Source: Brienomyrus brachyistius
Lineage: Eukaryota; Chordata; Actinopteri; Osteoglossiformes; Mormyridae
Assembly: GCF_023856365.1 (NCBI RefSeq)
Contig: NC_064538.1
Span: 1,429,501 to 1,493,500 of the forward strand
Reading direction: 5' to 3'
Length of the DNA stretch: 64,000 bases
Shown here: piece after piece, positions 52,845 to 64,000 of the stretch
How the letters are laid out: the number at the start of each line of letters is the position of its first letter
How positions within the stretch are numbered: the first letter of the stretch is position 1
Program-made: the position numbers and the translations under genes
The notes under the pieces: model-generated
The model's input: only the letters and a program-made list of their open reading frames with translations
What the model was told of the DNA's origin: nothing
Database searches by the model: none

Positions 52845-54564
52845 CTTGAGTAGGAGATAACCCAGTATAAGCGCACAATCCTCAGCTGGAGTGATTTTAT
52901 CCGCCGGCTTAGACTTTTATATTGTTTTCTCGGTGGACGGTGAAGATCAGTTCATCCTTTTTAACCAAGGGATCCATCCCCGGGCTTCCTCTTCAAGGAG
53001 GCGCAGGTCTCGCCACTGCCGATGTCCTTACCTATGAGACGAAACCGGTGCTATATAAGTCGCAAACTCAATGTCACCTCATCGGCCGAGGTGAAGTCAG
53101 TGCATTCAATTGACTAAATTCTAACTCGCTTCCGTTTTCTTATAAGTCCTTTGGTTTACTTGTTTTATATGTTGCCCACGCACGTAAGTGTTATTGTATT
53201 GCTATGAGTTGCTTCCTCCGTCGTGATCGTGCATGAGCTTCCCTTGCCATTCTCTCCTGTTGATCTTTTATGTAACCTTACGCTGCGCCTGATAACATCA
53301 GGAGATGACACTGCGGGAAGGACGCCGAAGCCAGCGTAGAAACTCCTGCTGGACTTAGCAGGGGCGGTGCCATTTGTCAGGCAACTTTTCCTGGGTTTTA
53401 TTTTTTCTTCTTCTGATGGCTAAGTGAGAAGAAGGTGGAGTTTAGTTCACTATGAAACGCACGATGCATTTTACGACTCCGTGACCCATGTGTTGTTGGA
53501 AGTCACTCGTAAAAGGATGTCATAATGTCAGCCTATGGTAAAAAAAAAAAAAAAAAAAAAAAAGCTGAAAGAAAAGAAAAGGGGAGAAAAGCCCTTAACA
53601 CCGCCAATTTCTTAACTATCACCGTCTCCAGATTGTCCTTAAATAACAGTATCCTTAACGAAAGGAATTCCATTTGTTATATTGGCAAATTAACCCATCA
53701 ACACCACCCACTGGACCAGTAAACCTTTATTGTTGCTTAATGCCTTAGTAAACGTAGTAACAATGGTTATTTTAGCTCCATTTATTTTGCACAAAGCATT
53801 AACTTTATAAGAAAGACCAAAACACGGATATAACTACAATTTCAGAAATATCCTTTTACGAAAAAAAAACTGGAGTTTAGGTTTCCTTTGAGATGGAGTT
53901 TAAAATGAAAAAATGGCGTTAACTTGGGTTGTTATTCAACTGCCAACTGTTTTATTATATTATACAAATGAAATAACGTGTGTGCGCAGGGCTCCACCCA
54001 GGCTCTCTGGTGTGTTAATTTGTTTAGTTTCAAAGTGCTGAAGAAAATCTAAACTCAGCTTCAGTGAGGTCACCCTAATATATTTCATATAACAGTTAAC
54101 ATTATAAACGGTGTCCTGAATAAAAGGCACGCAGGGGATAGGGGATGCAGGAGCTAAGGGCTATAATAGGATCTGTTACTTAAAATAATGAATAGGCCTG
54201 TGTTACGCCTGACACAGTACACTGCCACATCCACAGGAAGTGTGACTTTCATTTATGCAAAAAAATATAGGTGAACGTCACGTTGAAAATTCAAGGCAAA
54301 ACGTCTCGATAAAATCGTCCGGTCACTCGTGGACATTCTTCAGTCTGGGAAGCATGAAACTACAGAAAAGGTACCACAGTCACCAACAGGGGGAGGAAGT
54401 GAGCAGCGTGTGCTGGGAGCCGGAAACATAACTAAAGCCATTGATCTGGACCATGAGCAAATATGTTAGCTAGTGTTTCTGTTGTTGTAATGCCACTTAA
54501 ATTGTCATTATCATCATCATTATTATGATTATTTTAGTAATAAAAAAAAATCGCTTTCTTCATA
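52845..54564. other. wnt4 5' flank
   Basis: This should contain the wnt4 5' UTR and proximal promoter. It has moderate GC content to about 53110, then AT-rich sequence. There is a 23-base A run at about 53541-53563. No gene recognised. Confidence 0.45.
52914..52921 (-). promoter_or_regulatory. Candidate wnt4 TATA box
   Basis: TATAAAAG on the minus strand, 70 bases upstream of the wnt4 ATG, would predict a short 5' UTR of about 40 bases. A weaker TATATAG lies further upstream at 53052-53057 (minus strand). No promoter data are available, so this rests on the motif and its position only. Confidence 0.4.
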
Positions 54565-54565
54565 C

Positions 54566-54705
54566 TGTCCATCCATCCATCCATTTTCCACACCCACTTG
54601 TCCTATTCAGGGTCCCGGAGGTCCGGAGCCTACCCAGGAAGCTACAGGCGCGAGTCAGGGAACAACCCAGGATGGGGTGCCAACCGGTTGCAGGGCAAAC
54701 AGTGC
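54566..54705 (-). mobile_element. SINE remnant with (ATGG)n tail
   Basis: 'gtccatccatccatccattt', 'ggaggtccggagcctaccca', 'gagtcagggaacaacccagg' and 'atggggtgccaaccggttgc' are the 3' part of the (ATGG)n SINE in reverse. Confidence 0.7.
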
Positions 54706-57700
54706 ATGTTTGTTTTCGGTGGTTTAAAAAATGTGACTGATGAGATTCCACAAGTATAAACATAACTGACTAGACAACAGTTATTGCAAATACAAGAATA
54801 AACTCAGTGCAGTTGTTAATTATGAGCAAAGGCTATTTAAGTGATCGATTGACATGTGCTTTGAAAATGAAACATTTGAGGTCAATTAAAGTTTCTCCCT
54901 GCGGACCCCTTTCAGTGTGGAGCCTCGGTGCAACAGTACGGAATTAACATCATGTTAACATTGCAGATACGTTATGTCACAGAGGTGGGTGATCACCCAG
55001 AATTGGTTACCTTGCTGGATTTTAACCGCTGTGCCTCAGCTGAGACAGAACCTGTCTCTGATACTGACAGCGTATCCTCAGTCTCTCTTCCCCAGAGGTT
55101 TTGAATCTACCTGCTTTTTGAATGAATGTAGATGCCACATCATTTTTAAGTAAACGGAAAGCACATAATATGAATGTACCATTGATCTGTTTTGCGCAGT
55201 GTTATTTTATATGACAGAGCACGCTTTGTGATTCTATTAATACCTTAAGTTACCTATGAGTTTTATTATTTATTTTTCTTCACACATATTCATTAACATA
55301 CCACTGCAGCACACCAGTCTAGTATAACATTATTCTTTCATTGTACATTATCCATTGTCTGTAGATAACTAACCAGTCATAGGCAAACTGCTGGTTGTAC
55401 TCCATCATTTGGTGCTAATCTAAAAAAAACTGGGCTCTCCTCACAGATGGGAGACACCGTCCTGTTTTAAACAGAAGACTGCAGAGTGGTGACTATACAA
55501 CCTGACTGCGACAAAGCAGTTACTTAATAACTGCAGCGACCTCCTAACTAACCACCCAAAAGCCTCACTGACTTCTCAGTTTCCTCACCCATCTGGGTGG
55601 ACAGTTTTTACTCCCTCATTATTACGCATGAAAAATAAAAACACATTGCTTGTTTGTCACTTGGCTTCCACCGCAAAGACAGCTTAGATAAGGTTATACC
55701 TCACCTGACCTGGGCTGACCTCATGTAGTTCTATGTCATGCAGACTACAGCACTTCCAAGAACGAGCAGCATTTTGTAGTTTGAGCGCCTGCGCTAATTA
55801 TGACAAAGGAGGCTCGTCTCGTTTGTGAGGACACGGTCTTTGCTGCCCTCAATGGCCGATGCGAAACCAAAAGCAACATCAGTCAGTAAGTGTTGAGCGT
55901 TACAATGTTTCAGTCGGATTTATAAATGATTTTTTTCATCCTTTTACACCGAGGAACAATAATATATAAACTTTACAAAAAAAAAAAAACTTTATTAGAG
56001 ATAAGTTGACTTGGAGTAACTATCAGAACTACTGTGATGGTTACTACTACTGCAATAATAATGATGCATCTTTGACTGACCCAAGAAGACGGTCTTAGTG
56101 AGCTTGAAGCCAAATAATAATAATAATGACAATAATAGCAACAAATCTCACATAAGACATTAGGGTTTATTTCATATATTTATTAAGATGACATGTGACT
56201 TGCGGGAAGGTTCAGTGAAGATCTTAACTCCACTCGCATGGTGTGTGAGATGTTTTCAATTAGCTGTTAAAGTATCTCATGTAGATGCTTACCAGCAGCG
56301 TGGCTCAGTGAGGAATTTTCCAGCTGTTTTCTCGGAAGATAGAGGGACGCGGAAGCAGGTTTCTTCAGAGGCAGTGACACGTGACTGGAACAGAGAGGCA
56401 CCTCTGTTGTGACACACTGGTCCAGCAAAACCACATCAATCATCTCCTTCCAAACACCCCCCTGCACATCACCCCCATTACTTCAGTATTTACTGCGTAC
56501 TATTTTAGAATCTTCATGCCTGTTTTTCTTCCATTGAATCATAATTTTTTTTTCTAATTTGTTCATTTTATTGGCCCGTGGTGCTCAGTCATAAATAACA
56601 AAGCAATCTAACATTGTCTGGTCTAATTGTTTTCTGTCATCGTCTCCATCCCCTCTGTTTCTGTCCCTCCTCGAAATAGCTCAGGGTTTAATGTTTTAAC
56701 TATTTTCCCATAAACCCCATAAAAAAAAATTGGTGAGTGTCTGGAGTTTGCATCTCCTGCATCTTCGGTGAAATCTAATAGGTGAAAAATCTTTATCATC
56801 TCGATTGAAATGACCATCAAGGCGATCTTTTAATTTACTGGGACGTAAGTGGGGGGCAGCGATGGTCGAGGATGGGGGGAGGGGGGTGTGTTGACCTCTG
56901 ATACCAGGAAAAAGTTCATACACCTTTTCTTTCCCACTCTTTCCCAGACAGCCGATAACAGTCAAACCCAAACCCAAGGAAGCATATGAATTGAGGGTCC
57001 CATTATTTTCTAATTAACTGCCTTTTTCTTCTTGTCTCACCGAGGCAGCGAGACGGAAATGCGAGGTCGAGCTCATAATGATTAGCTGTGGAGACCGCCG
57101 TTGAAGTCAGGCCTCATGTCGGGCCTTTGTCGTCAGATTCATTTGGCTTTAGCTGCCTCCCAAAAGAGGAAAGTTTTCTGTCCTCACACAGACCTCAGAT
57201 ATGGCACAATAACTTCACGCTGGGCGGAGATGGATTTTAGTCACTCAATCCTCAAACAAAGGGACACAGAAATAATAGGATTTTATAGCTCCTTTGACCC
57301 TGTCTTCAGTGTGCTGTCTCCCTTTCAAACCACCGTGAAAGAAATACTGAAATCCCTTTCGGCCACGTCTTAAAATTGCAACTGTGAACAGTGGAACTCA
57401 CAGCCCAATGGCTATTGCTCCTTTGATGGCCTATTGAAGCTCATTCTTAAATCAAGCAAAGAAAATTGGGGCTATTACATTCTTTAGAGACAAAGATCTT
57501 TGATATGTAAATGGTAAAGCGCATCCAGGCAACAGGTAGGAGTCTGCGTGTCTGAGTGAAAAGGAATGTTTCCCGGCTTCAGACGTTTTACACTGCTATT
57601 CGTGTTAGGATGCGTGCCAGTCATCTAGTTAGTGTAATCGATAAGGAAAGCGGCACCTACCGGAATGGGTGTGAACATGAATCAGACCTGGAGAACTGGC

Positions 57701-58419
57701 ATTCCAGTCACCCATCACCTGAATCGCTTGTAGCAAAGGCTTCAATGTCTCTGCAAGCACTAGCTAAATGCGATACAAAGAAATCAGACTATCAGAATGG
57801 GCATTGCACTGAAAATCTTTTATTCATACACCTTTATCCACATTTAATGATGTTCCTTTAAACAGAGGCGTGGTTAAAACCCTGGTTATCAGTCGTCACA
57901 CTAAGCGGGACCAAAATGTATTGCACAACTTCTGACAGAGACAAGGCCTCAGGGGAGGGTAGGCCCTTCATCCTGACTGCTGTCTGTGGGGTGAACAGGG
58001 TAACAGCTGGGGGAAGTCAACACATTGGGCCTAGCAGGCCGTGCGGAGCTCGTAGCTCGTGGTGGGTGCGGGGGGGGGGAGCGGCACTGGTGGCCTGGCA
58101 ATCATGGCCACTGGGGGAATGTTTACAGAACCAGGACAGCTGATGTCCGCCGTCACTTTGCCCATCACTGCCCAATAGCCTGCACAGTGTTTATTTAAAT
58201 ACACTGCCGAACTGTGCAATAATTTCATATTTATTATGACACTGAATCGCAAGAAGAGGAAAGCATATGACACTACTTATATTTGAACACCTACATTTAG
58301 TCAGTTTTTCTATTTACTTTTACATTGTTTGCATTTTCATTCTTTATACTTCTTTCACATTTTGCCTTCTGTTTGTTCTGTTTATATTCTGTTTTACATT
58401 CTATTCATTGTATATATTT

Positions 58420-58567
58420 ATTTATCTTTGCATTTGCATCCTTCCTGACTTTTTCTTTCTTGCACTGACAAGGATAGTGTCCCAGTTTCATTGTGCCTTG
58501 TGCAATGACAATAAAAGCATTCATTCATTCATTCATTCATTCATTCATTCGTTCATTCATTCATTCA
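58420..58567 (+). mobile_element. L2-like LINE tail with (ATTC)n
   Basis: 'gtttcattgtgccttgtgca', then 'atgacaataaaagcattc', followed by about 11 ATTC units. This is typical of the 3' end of L2-type LINEs. The coding part is absent. Confidence 0.5.
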
Positions 58568-60894
58568 TACCCTTTTCAGTATGTTTAGGAGAGAGGATTT
58601 GTCATTAGTCAGTGTTTTTTGTTGTTGAAGGTTATTACACATGGGAATCACTCCAGGATTACATCACAAGGAGAGGGAGCATGTGTAGGTGCTGAGGTTA
58701 TGGCCCAGTTGTCACGTGTGAAACCGTCCGCAGTTGAGGGGCTGACGCTTGTGCCGTCTCACGGGCAGCATCGTGTGGGCGGCATCGATCTCCACATCGC
58801 CATGGGCTCCCGCCATTTCAGCCATTCTCATTCATAGCTTAGCTATGGCAGGTGAAACAAGAAAAATCCTGCCTGCTAAAGGAGCCTGGCCCGCTAATCG
58901 TTATCAGGCTGATCAGCATTATTACTCATCAAATATAGGGAGGACCATGCCAAAGAAACGACATTACTGCTGAAAGGAAGGAATTATATTGATGAAAGAG
59001 CAAAGCTGAGAAATTCCCCTTAACACCGGGGCTGGGTTCACATATTCCATATTATTATTATTATTATAACTCTGTTTGGTTGGTGTCGACTCCTGGTGAT
59101 CAGATAAGAATAATCTCTCCGGGTTTTTAGATTTCCCAGTATCTTACTGGTAATGTAATCTATAAAAACTAAAAGAATTTAAATATGTCGAAAGTGTTTT
59201 TTTTCTCATGTTTTAAAAACTACTCCACCAGCTAAGGATTTTTTTGTCATCTCAGACAGCTGTCTGAGAAATATCCCTTAGAGATGCATACACATATGCA
59301 GTCAAAAATAACTTCTCAAAAATACATTGAACATTTTCTAAGGGCCGCATCCAAGAAAAGTTCTCGAATAATGGAATCCCCTGAAGAGGACTCTGACTTG
59401 GAAAATAATTACTCATAATTCAAGAAATGTATGTGCCTGTAATTATAATTGCTGTTACTGTCATTAAAACTAATCCTTTTTGAATATGTCATTTTGAGAG
59501 CACTGATGCAAAGTGCACGGCTGGAAGCTGCTTGATTTTGTTTAGTTAACATCAAATTACCCGCATCTGGCCCCGGATCAGTTCATGAAGAGACTTTACT
59601 GTTCCCTGTCCTTCACGTTGGAGATCCTTGACAATTTAATCATTTATTAAATGACCATTCCTTATGCAGAGAGGGGACAAATGTATCCATATTATGGTCA
59701 CGCTTCTGATGCATTTTCGACCAGTTAGTGACGTTTTTGATACTGGTTGTTCAAACTGAGGCCAAAAATTCTGCTGGCATCGAGCATCATTTTCGGGGGG
59801 AATTTTTATTTTTAGCTATGCGGGTATTTTATTTTTCCTGTGACCCGGTACTGGAAAAGTGGCTCGAAGATAGATTTATGGATGGATGCTCCTTTATTGT
59901 TAGCATTTAAAGTTAATTTTTTTGGCCATTCTTTATAATTCACAATGCACATCTAATATCTGAAATGCTAATGCGCCAACATACTTTTACCAGCATCCCC
60001 TCTGTGATGTCTTTGATGTATTCCCCGAGTTTACCTACATTTTCTGCGGGAAAACAATTTAGAGAGAACAAAGAGAGCTTCTGTCCTCATCGAGCACAAG
60101 ATGGCAATAGAACGAGGAAAGGCGGCAAGAATATGGTTACTTCACAAGGATAAGTCATCCTCAGTATCGCTGATAGGATTTCTGTAGAAAATGTGGATCA
60201 GCATAAAACAGCATTGGCACCTTATCGGCCGTGAAGGAAGTGTTACTTTACGGTCCAGATGACAGGCGTGCCAGTCTGACGGATGGATGGGCAGACAGAG
60301 AGCCGCACGGCTTTGTGAATGAAAGGCCAATGGGGATCAGTCAGCGCCCCCAGCTGGGCCAGATGGAGGCCATTTCTAGGAAAACGGCCAAGATGATATC
60401 AACACAGGGTGCCGGCATGGATCAGCACGCTGGAGACCAGGCTCTGGATCTTAACCCTGTTCGCCCCGGTCTCTGGATTAAACTTCAGTTGCACTGCTAG
60501 TAAAAATGCTGCCTAAACCAGTGTCTCCCAGTTCTTCTTCTTCCATGGCACAGGCTCCATAAGGCATCAAGTTTACATGTTAATTGCCTCGGTGGCTGTG
60601 TTGTCATCTCCCAAGTGGCCTGGGTGGCATTGCTGAGGTTTTGCCTGCAGTACATGCTGTAGCAGGACTGGCGTTAATTATAAAGACTGTTTTCACACCA
60701 CAGAGTATCGAGAATCACGGCAAAAAAAAAACGATATAAATGCATCGTGAAAACTTTCTGTTTCCTCTCTTCCTCACTAATTTTCCTCTTTTCCCTGATT
60801 TTGATTGTTGTGGGAAACACCAGCTCTATTCGCTTAAGCTCGGAAGAATAAAGGATTTCTTATAAACACTGTTGTTTTCCGAACGCCTCAAAGT

Positions 60895-60990
60895 TTAAAT
60901 TCGGCAGATATACGCCGCGTACTATCTGCCTCAGTTGTATGTCGCTTTGGACAAGAACATCAGCCACGTAAAACGAATATAATGCGCAAA
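60895..60990 (+). mobile_element. SINE 3' end fragment
   Basis: 'cagttgtatgtcgctttgga' followed by 'caagaacatcagccacgtaa' resembles the common fish SINE/LINE 3' end (gtcgctttggataaaagcgtc type). Short and diverged. Confidence 0.35.
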
Positions 60991-61623
60991 AGCGTCTCGT
61001 CCCCGATGTGCAGCACCGATCTGGTTCCACCGAAAGGTTACAAAGTAACCGCCCAGCCACATGACATTTATGCGTGATGGAAATGAGAAAACGAAATGGG
61101 CATGAGAGTGGAGGGCAGCGGTGATTAAAGCCGGGTCACGCTTCAGCGACAGAAGCCGGCCGCTAATCCCGCGTGATTTAGAAGCAGCAGACAGTGCCTG
61201 GCCGCTCTGGAGCGGGATGGCATGGCGCTAAGTCGACAGAAGAGCTACTGGCGACAGCTCCGGCGGGGAGTCTGACCCCCCCACTGCCCCGCTGTCCCGG
61301 CCGCCTGACCTCTTTATCACAGTCATAGCGAGGGGCCATAATTGGGAGTCATCGAGGTGCCAGGGAGGGATTACGGTCGTCTGACGGTGCCACCAAAGGG
61401 CACGCCAGCTGCTTGCGCGACCACACGCAGTCTGTCCTCTGGGGGGACGTACCCGGCGACAACAGCCCACACTGCATCTAGGGGCGTTCTCAAGGGCTCA
61501 CGCTGGCTACGTCTGCACCCAAATGAGCGTGTGTGAGACTTTTTGCTTTTTCATAGCGTTCAGTTCCCCTGCAAAAGTTGGTTAATTTCTTAAAAAAAAA
61601 AACTTTTTCTCATTACGAAGCAA

Positions 61624-62056
61624 ATGGTAGTACTTTACTTGAGGCTCCCATCTACAATGCACTATAATGTAGATACCTTCATAATGCATTATAATGGTCA
61701 GTATGAGAATTAATGAAGCATTACAGCATCTTCTATTGACAGTCATAAGGCATCATAGTGCTGATTATAATACTTCATAAGCTTCAATGAAGCTCTCATC
61801 TATAGTACACTACCTCCTTAATGCATTATAATGGTCGGTCCGTATAAGAATTAAGATGCTTCCTACTGCATTATGAATTTACTGTATATATAGTGCATTA
61901 TAGATGAAAGCATTAATCATGCATAATAAACATGGCTATAATGTGTTATGCCTTTTAATAAATATGTCATGTTTATAATGCTTTATGAATGCATCATAAT
62001 GTGTTATGAATGTGCTCATAGGTTCATATAGACACGGCATTCACCGAAAGTGTTAC
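61624..62056. mobile_element. MITE-like element with 'TGGTA-ACTTT' termini
   Basis: The left end TGGTAGTACTTTACTTGA and the right end GAAAGTGTTACCA are inverted relatives. The interior is rich in repeated 'aatgcattataatg' and 'cattataatgtgttatgaat' motifs in both orientations. It has no coding capacity and resembles abundant fish MITEs that begin TGGTAACACTTTA. Confidence 0.6.
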
Positions 62057-64000
62057 CAAGCAATTTGTTGAAAAGAAAAGTAAAGACACATCTACTGTCA
62101 TTAAGGCAGCTACAGTTGAGCTAAGTCTGCATTATCTGCCATCTATCATTTAACAGCTTATCTTCAGGAGGGTCCGAAGGCTGGATCCCAGGCAGCACAG
62201 GGCTGGGCAGGTTGTTCTGTTATCACAGGGCACATACACACAGTGTGGTGGATTAAGGAGTACAGGGTGCTCTTAGCTGCACTTTCCCTAAAGCAATACA
62301 ACAATTACCTATAAAACTACGAAATATTAGTAACTATAAAATAATTTATACAAATTCAAAGATAATGTGGCGAGGGCAATCACATCAGAAGAGTGACAAA
62401 CCAGCAAGCTAACTCTTTCACGTCGGTCACATGCAGCAACCAGAACAAGCGGCACAGAGACGTCATTGGATAAACGCGTAACGTTAATAGCGGTAACGTT
62501 AAAACGTAACACTCTGATCCAGTGCATGTCAACTGCATCCACAATGTGCACTCGAGACACATTTACCGTAGATAGCATAGACCATATACAACTTTACAGA
62601 GTAACTTAACAAAAAAATATAAAGTTCTTACTATTGGAATGTTCTCGTCCACGCCTTCCTGGCATAAAACTCTTTCATCAGGCTTGTAAACTCAATTTTA
62701 CTTTAGGGAACTATGTATACACATACCAGAAAGTACACAAAATGGATTTTAAAAAAGTGTCAAAAATGATCACTCTGGATCCGTAGGCTGCAGCCTGTAC
62801 AAGCCTGTTAATGAATCTGCTCCTGATTATCCACACGGTTACATTCTGTGGGAAATTCGGGAAAACAATTAGCCTTGGGACGGCAAGAGCGACAGCAGAG
62901 CCACACCACAGGAAGAGCATGCAGACTGTGCAATGCGCAGCCGAGATGGAATATGGAGCCCCAGCCTTGGAGGTGTGAGATAGCAGGAATATCCACTGAA
63001 CCACTTCTGCCATCATGATGAAATCAGATACATAAATATGAATGTAGAATTTCACCGTTTAGTTCTTTTGAAATCACTAAACCAATAACGTTACACGAAT
63101 GATGATTACTACCTTCAAATAAAACACTGAATCAATCACTTAAGCTTGCAGTTATGTTACATATGAAAAATACAAATGTTCCGCAAAGTCAGTTGCCACG
63201 AGAACCGGCCTGCAGCAGAGCGAGGTTAACAGATCGCTCTCTTAATTTAACGACAGCTGTACTGCTCCAGGTCCCAGCTGCAGCCTGCAGTTTTGTCAGA
63301 CACTTATCAGTCCCTGTGACCAGCCCCAGCGCCGAATTAACGACAATATATAATATACACCCTGCCAATGGAATTAGTCAGTCATAACACCATTATGAAT
63401 CAGCAGTGAATCAGGCAGCTAAAAATGCATAAACAACTTCACTGCTTAACCCACAGAGTCGATGAAATAAGCTCATTTTGAGAAGAAAAACATCCATCCA
63501 TCCATCTGGTGACTGCTTATCCCGAGCCAGTCACTAACAGCATATGGCTACACCCAAGACATGGGTCCCGTCTATCGCAGGGGACAAACTGTATACGGGA
63601 TTGCAGACGTAGGTCAGCTGGCTGGAGATTTTCAATTCCAGACAATTCTGCACATGGATTGACATGCATGTCACAGATTTATTACCTTGAAAACAAACAG
63701 TAGGGTTTGAAAAATAGCCCCGATGCTTTCGATGTAGCTGATTTTAGGTTTGAAATGGAATAATACAGATTTGCCCAAAGATGTCTCGCGTGAGAGTCTG
63801 AAAGTGTGTGTGTCACACCAGATGCAGGACAGATGGCAATCCTGCATACACCAAAAATCATTGGCCCTGCACAGTGACAGCCACTGTACCGCTCTCTCTG
63901 ACTTCTGGAAACACGGACTTATGCGCTATGAGATATGAAATGACATCACATCTGATTGTGTTATGCTTAAAAAAGGACACTCCAGTGGTTTTGGAAGTAA
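62057..64000. other. Gene-free right end of window
   Basis: No gene recognised. A fragment at 63490-63600 ('catccatccatccatctggt', 'gactgcttatcccgagccag') looks like a further decayed (ATGG)n SINE tail in reverse, and 62150-62235 ('cttatcttcaggagggtccg') may be another. Confidence 0.4.

Larger units (their letters stand above)
54706..61623. other. Gene-free region upstream of wnt4
   Basis: No exon recognised in about 7 kb. The part 57000-57530 and blocks near 58840-59010, 59380-59620 and 61070-61300 look like complex unique sequence rather than repeat, and are candidates for conserved non-coding elements. CAAAGATCTTTGAT at 57491-57504 contains a TCF/LEF-type site (ATCAAAG on the minus strand) next to an inverted near-match. 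Runs of ATTC occur at about 58517-58567. No conservation could be tested. Confidence 0.4.

Overview
The window is vertebrate nuclear DNA, almost certainly from a teleost fish. Genes are sparse and split by GT-AG introns. Intergenic DNA is AT-rich and full of fish-type repeats: tRNA-derived SINEs with (ATGG)n tails, Tc1 remnants, hAT-like and other hairpin MITEs, and minisatellites. No prokaryotic or viral gene content was seen. I cannot name the species.

Five protein-coding genes were reconstructed exon by exon, with all splice phases closing. (1) 4376-6190 (+): a small single-V-domain immunoglobulin receptor of the CD300/pIgR-like (CMRF35-like) family, 187 aa. (2) 8213-9954 (-): claudin-16, 220 aa, five coding exons. 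(3) 15997-21830 (-): claudin-19, 211 aa, four coding exons. (4) 26693-31746 (+): the Rho GTPase cdc42, with two alternative terminal exons giving a CCIF (brain-type) and a CALL (general-type) C-terminus. (5) 38212-52844 (-): wnt4, 351 aa, five coding exons with a 10.7 kb first intron.

Claudin-16 and claudin-19 form one heteromeric cation pore in the mammalian kidney, yet in human they lie on different chromosomes; here they are tandem neighbours about 6 kb apart. cdc42 and wnt4 face each other (convergent), as in human 1p36. The last 11 kb (53-64 kb), upstream of wnt4, has no recognisable gene and is a plausible regulatory region.

The rest is introns and repeats. Notable items are two SINE copies with clear target-site duplications, two fold-back elements built from Tc1 transposase 3' ends, a 29-bp minisatellite in a claudin-19 intron, three minisatellites (27, 30 and 62 bp) in wnt4 intron 1, and a (TG)14 tract against the wnt4 exon 3 splice acceptor. 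No CRISPR array, operon, rRNA or genuine tRNA gene was seen. No convincing new system was found; the most unusual points are the claudin pair, the altered cdc42 tail and the TG tract.
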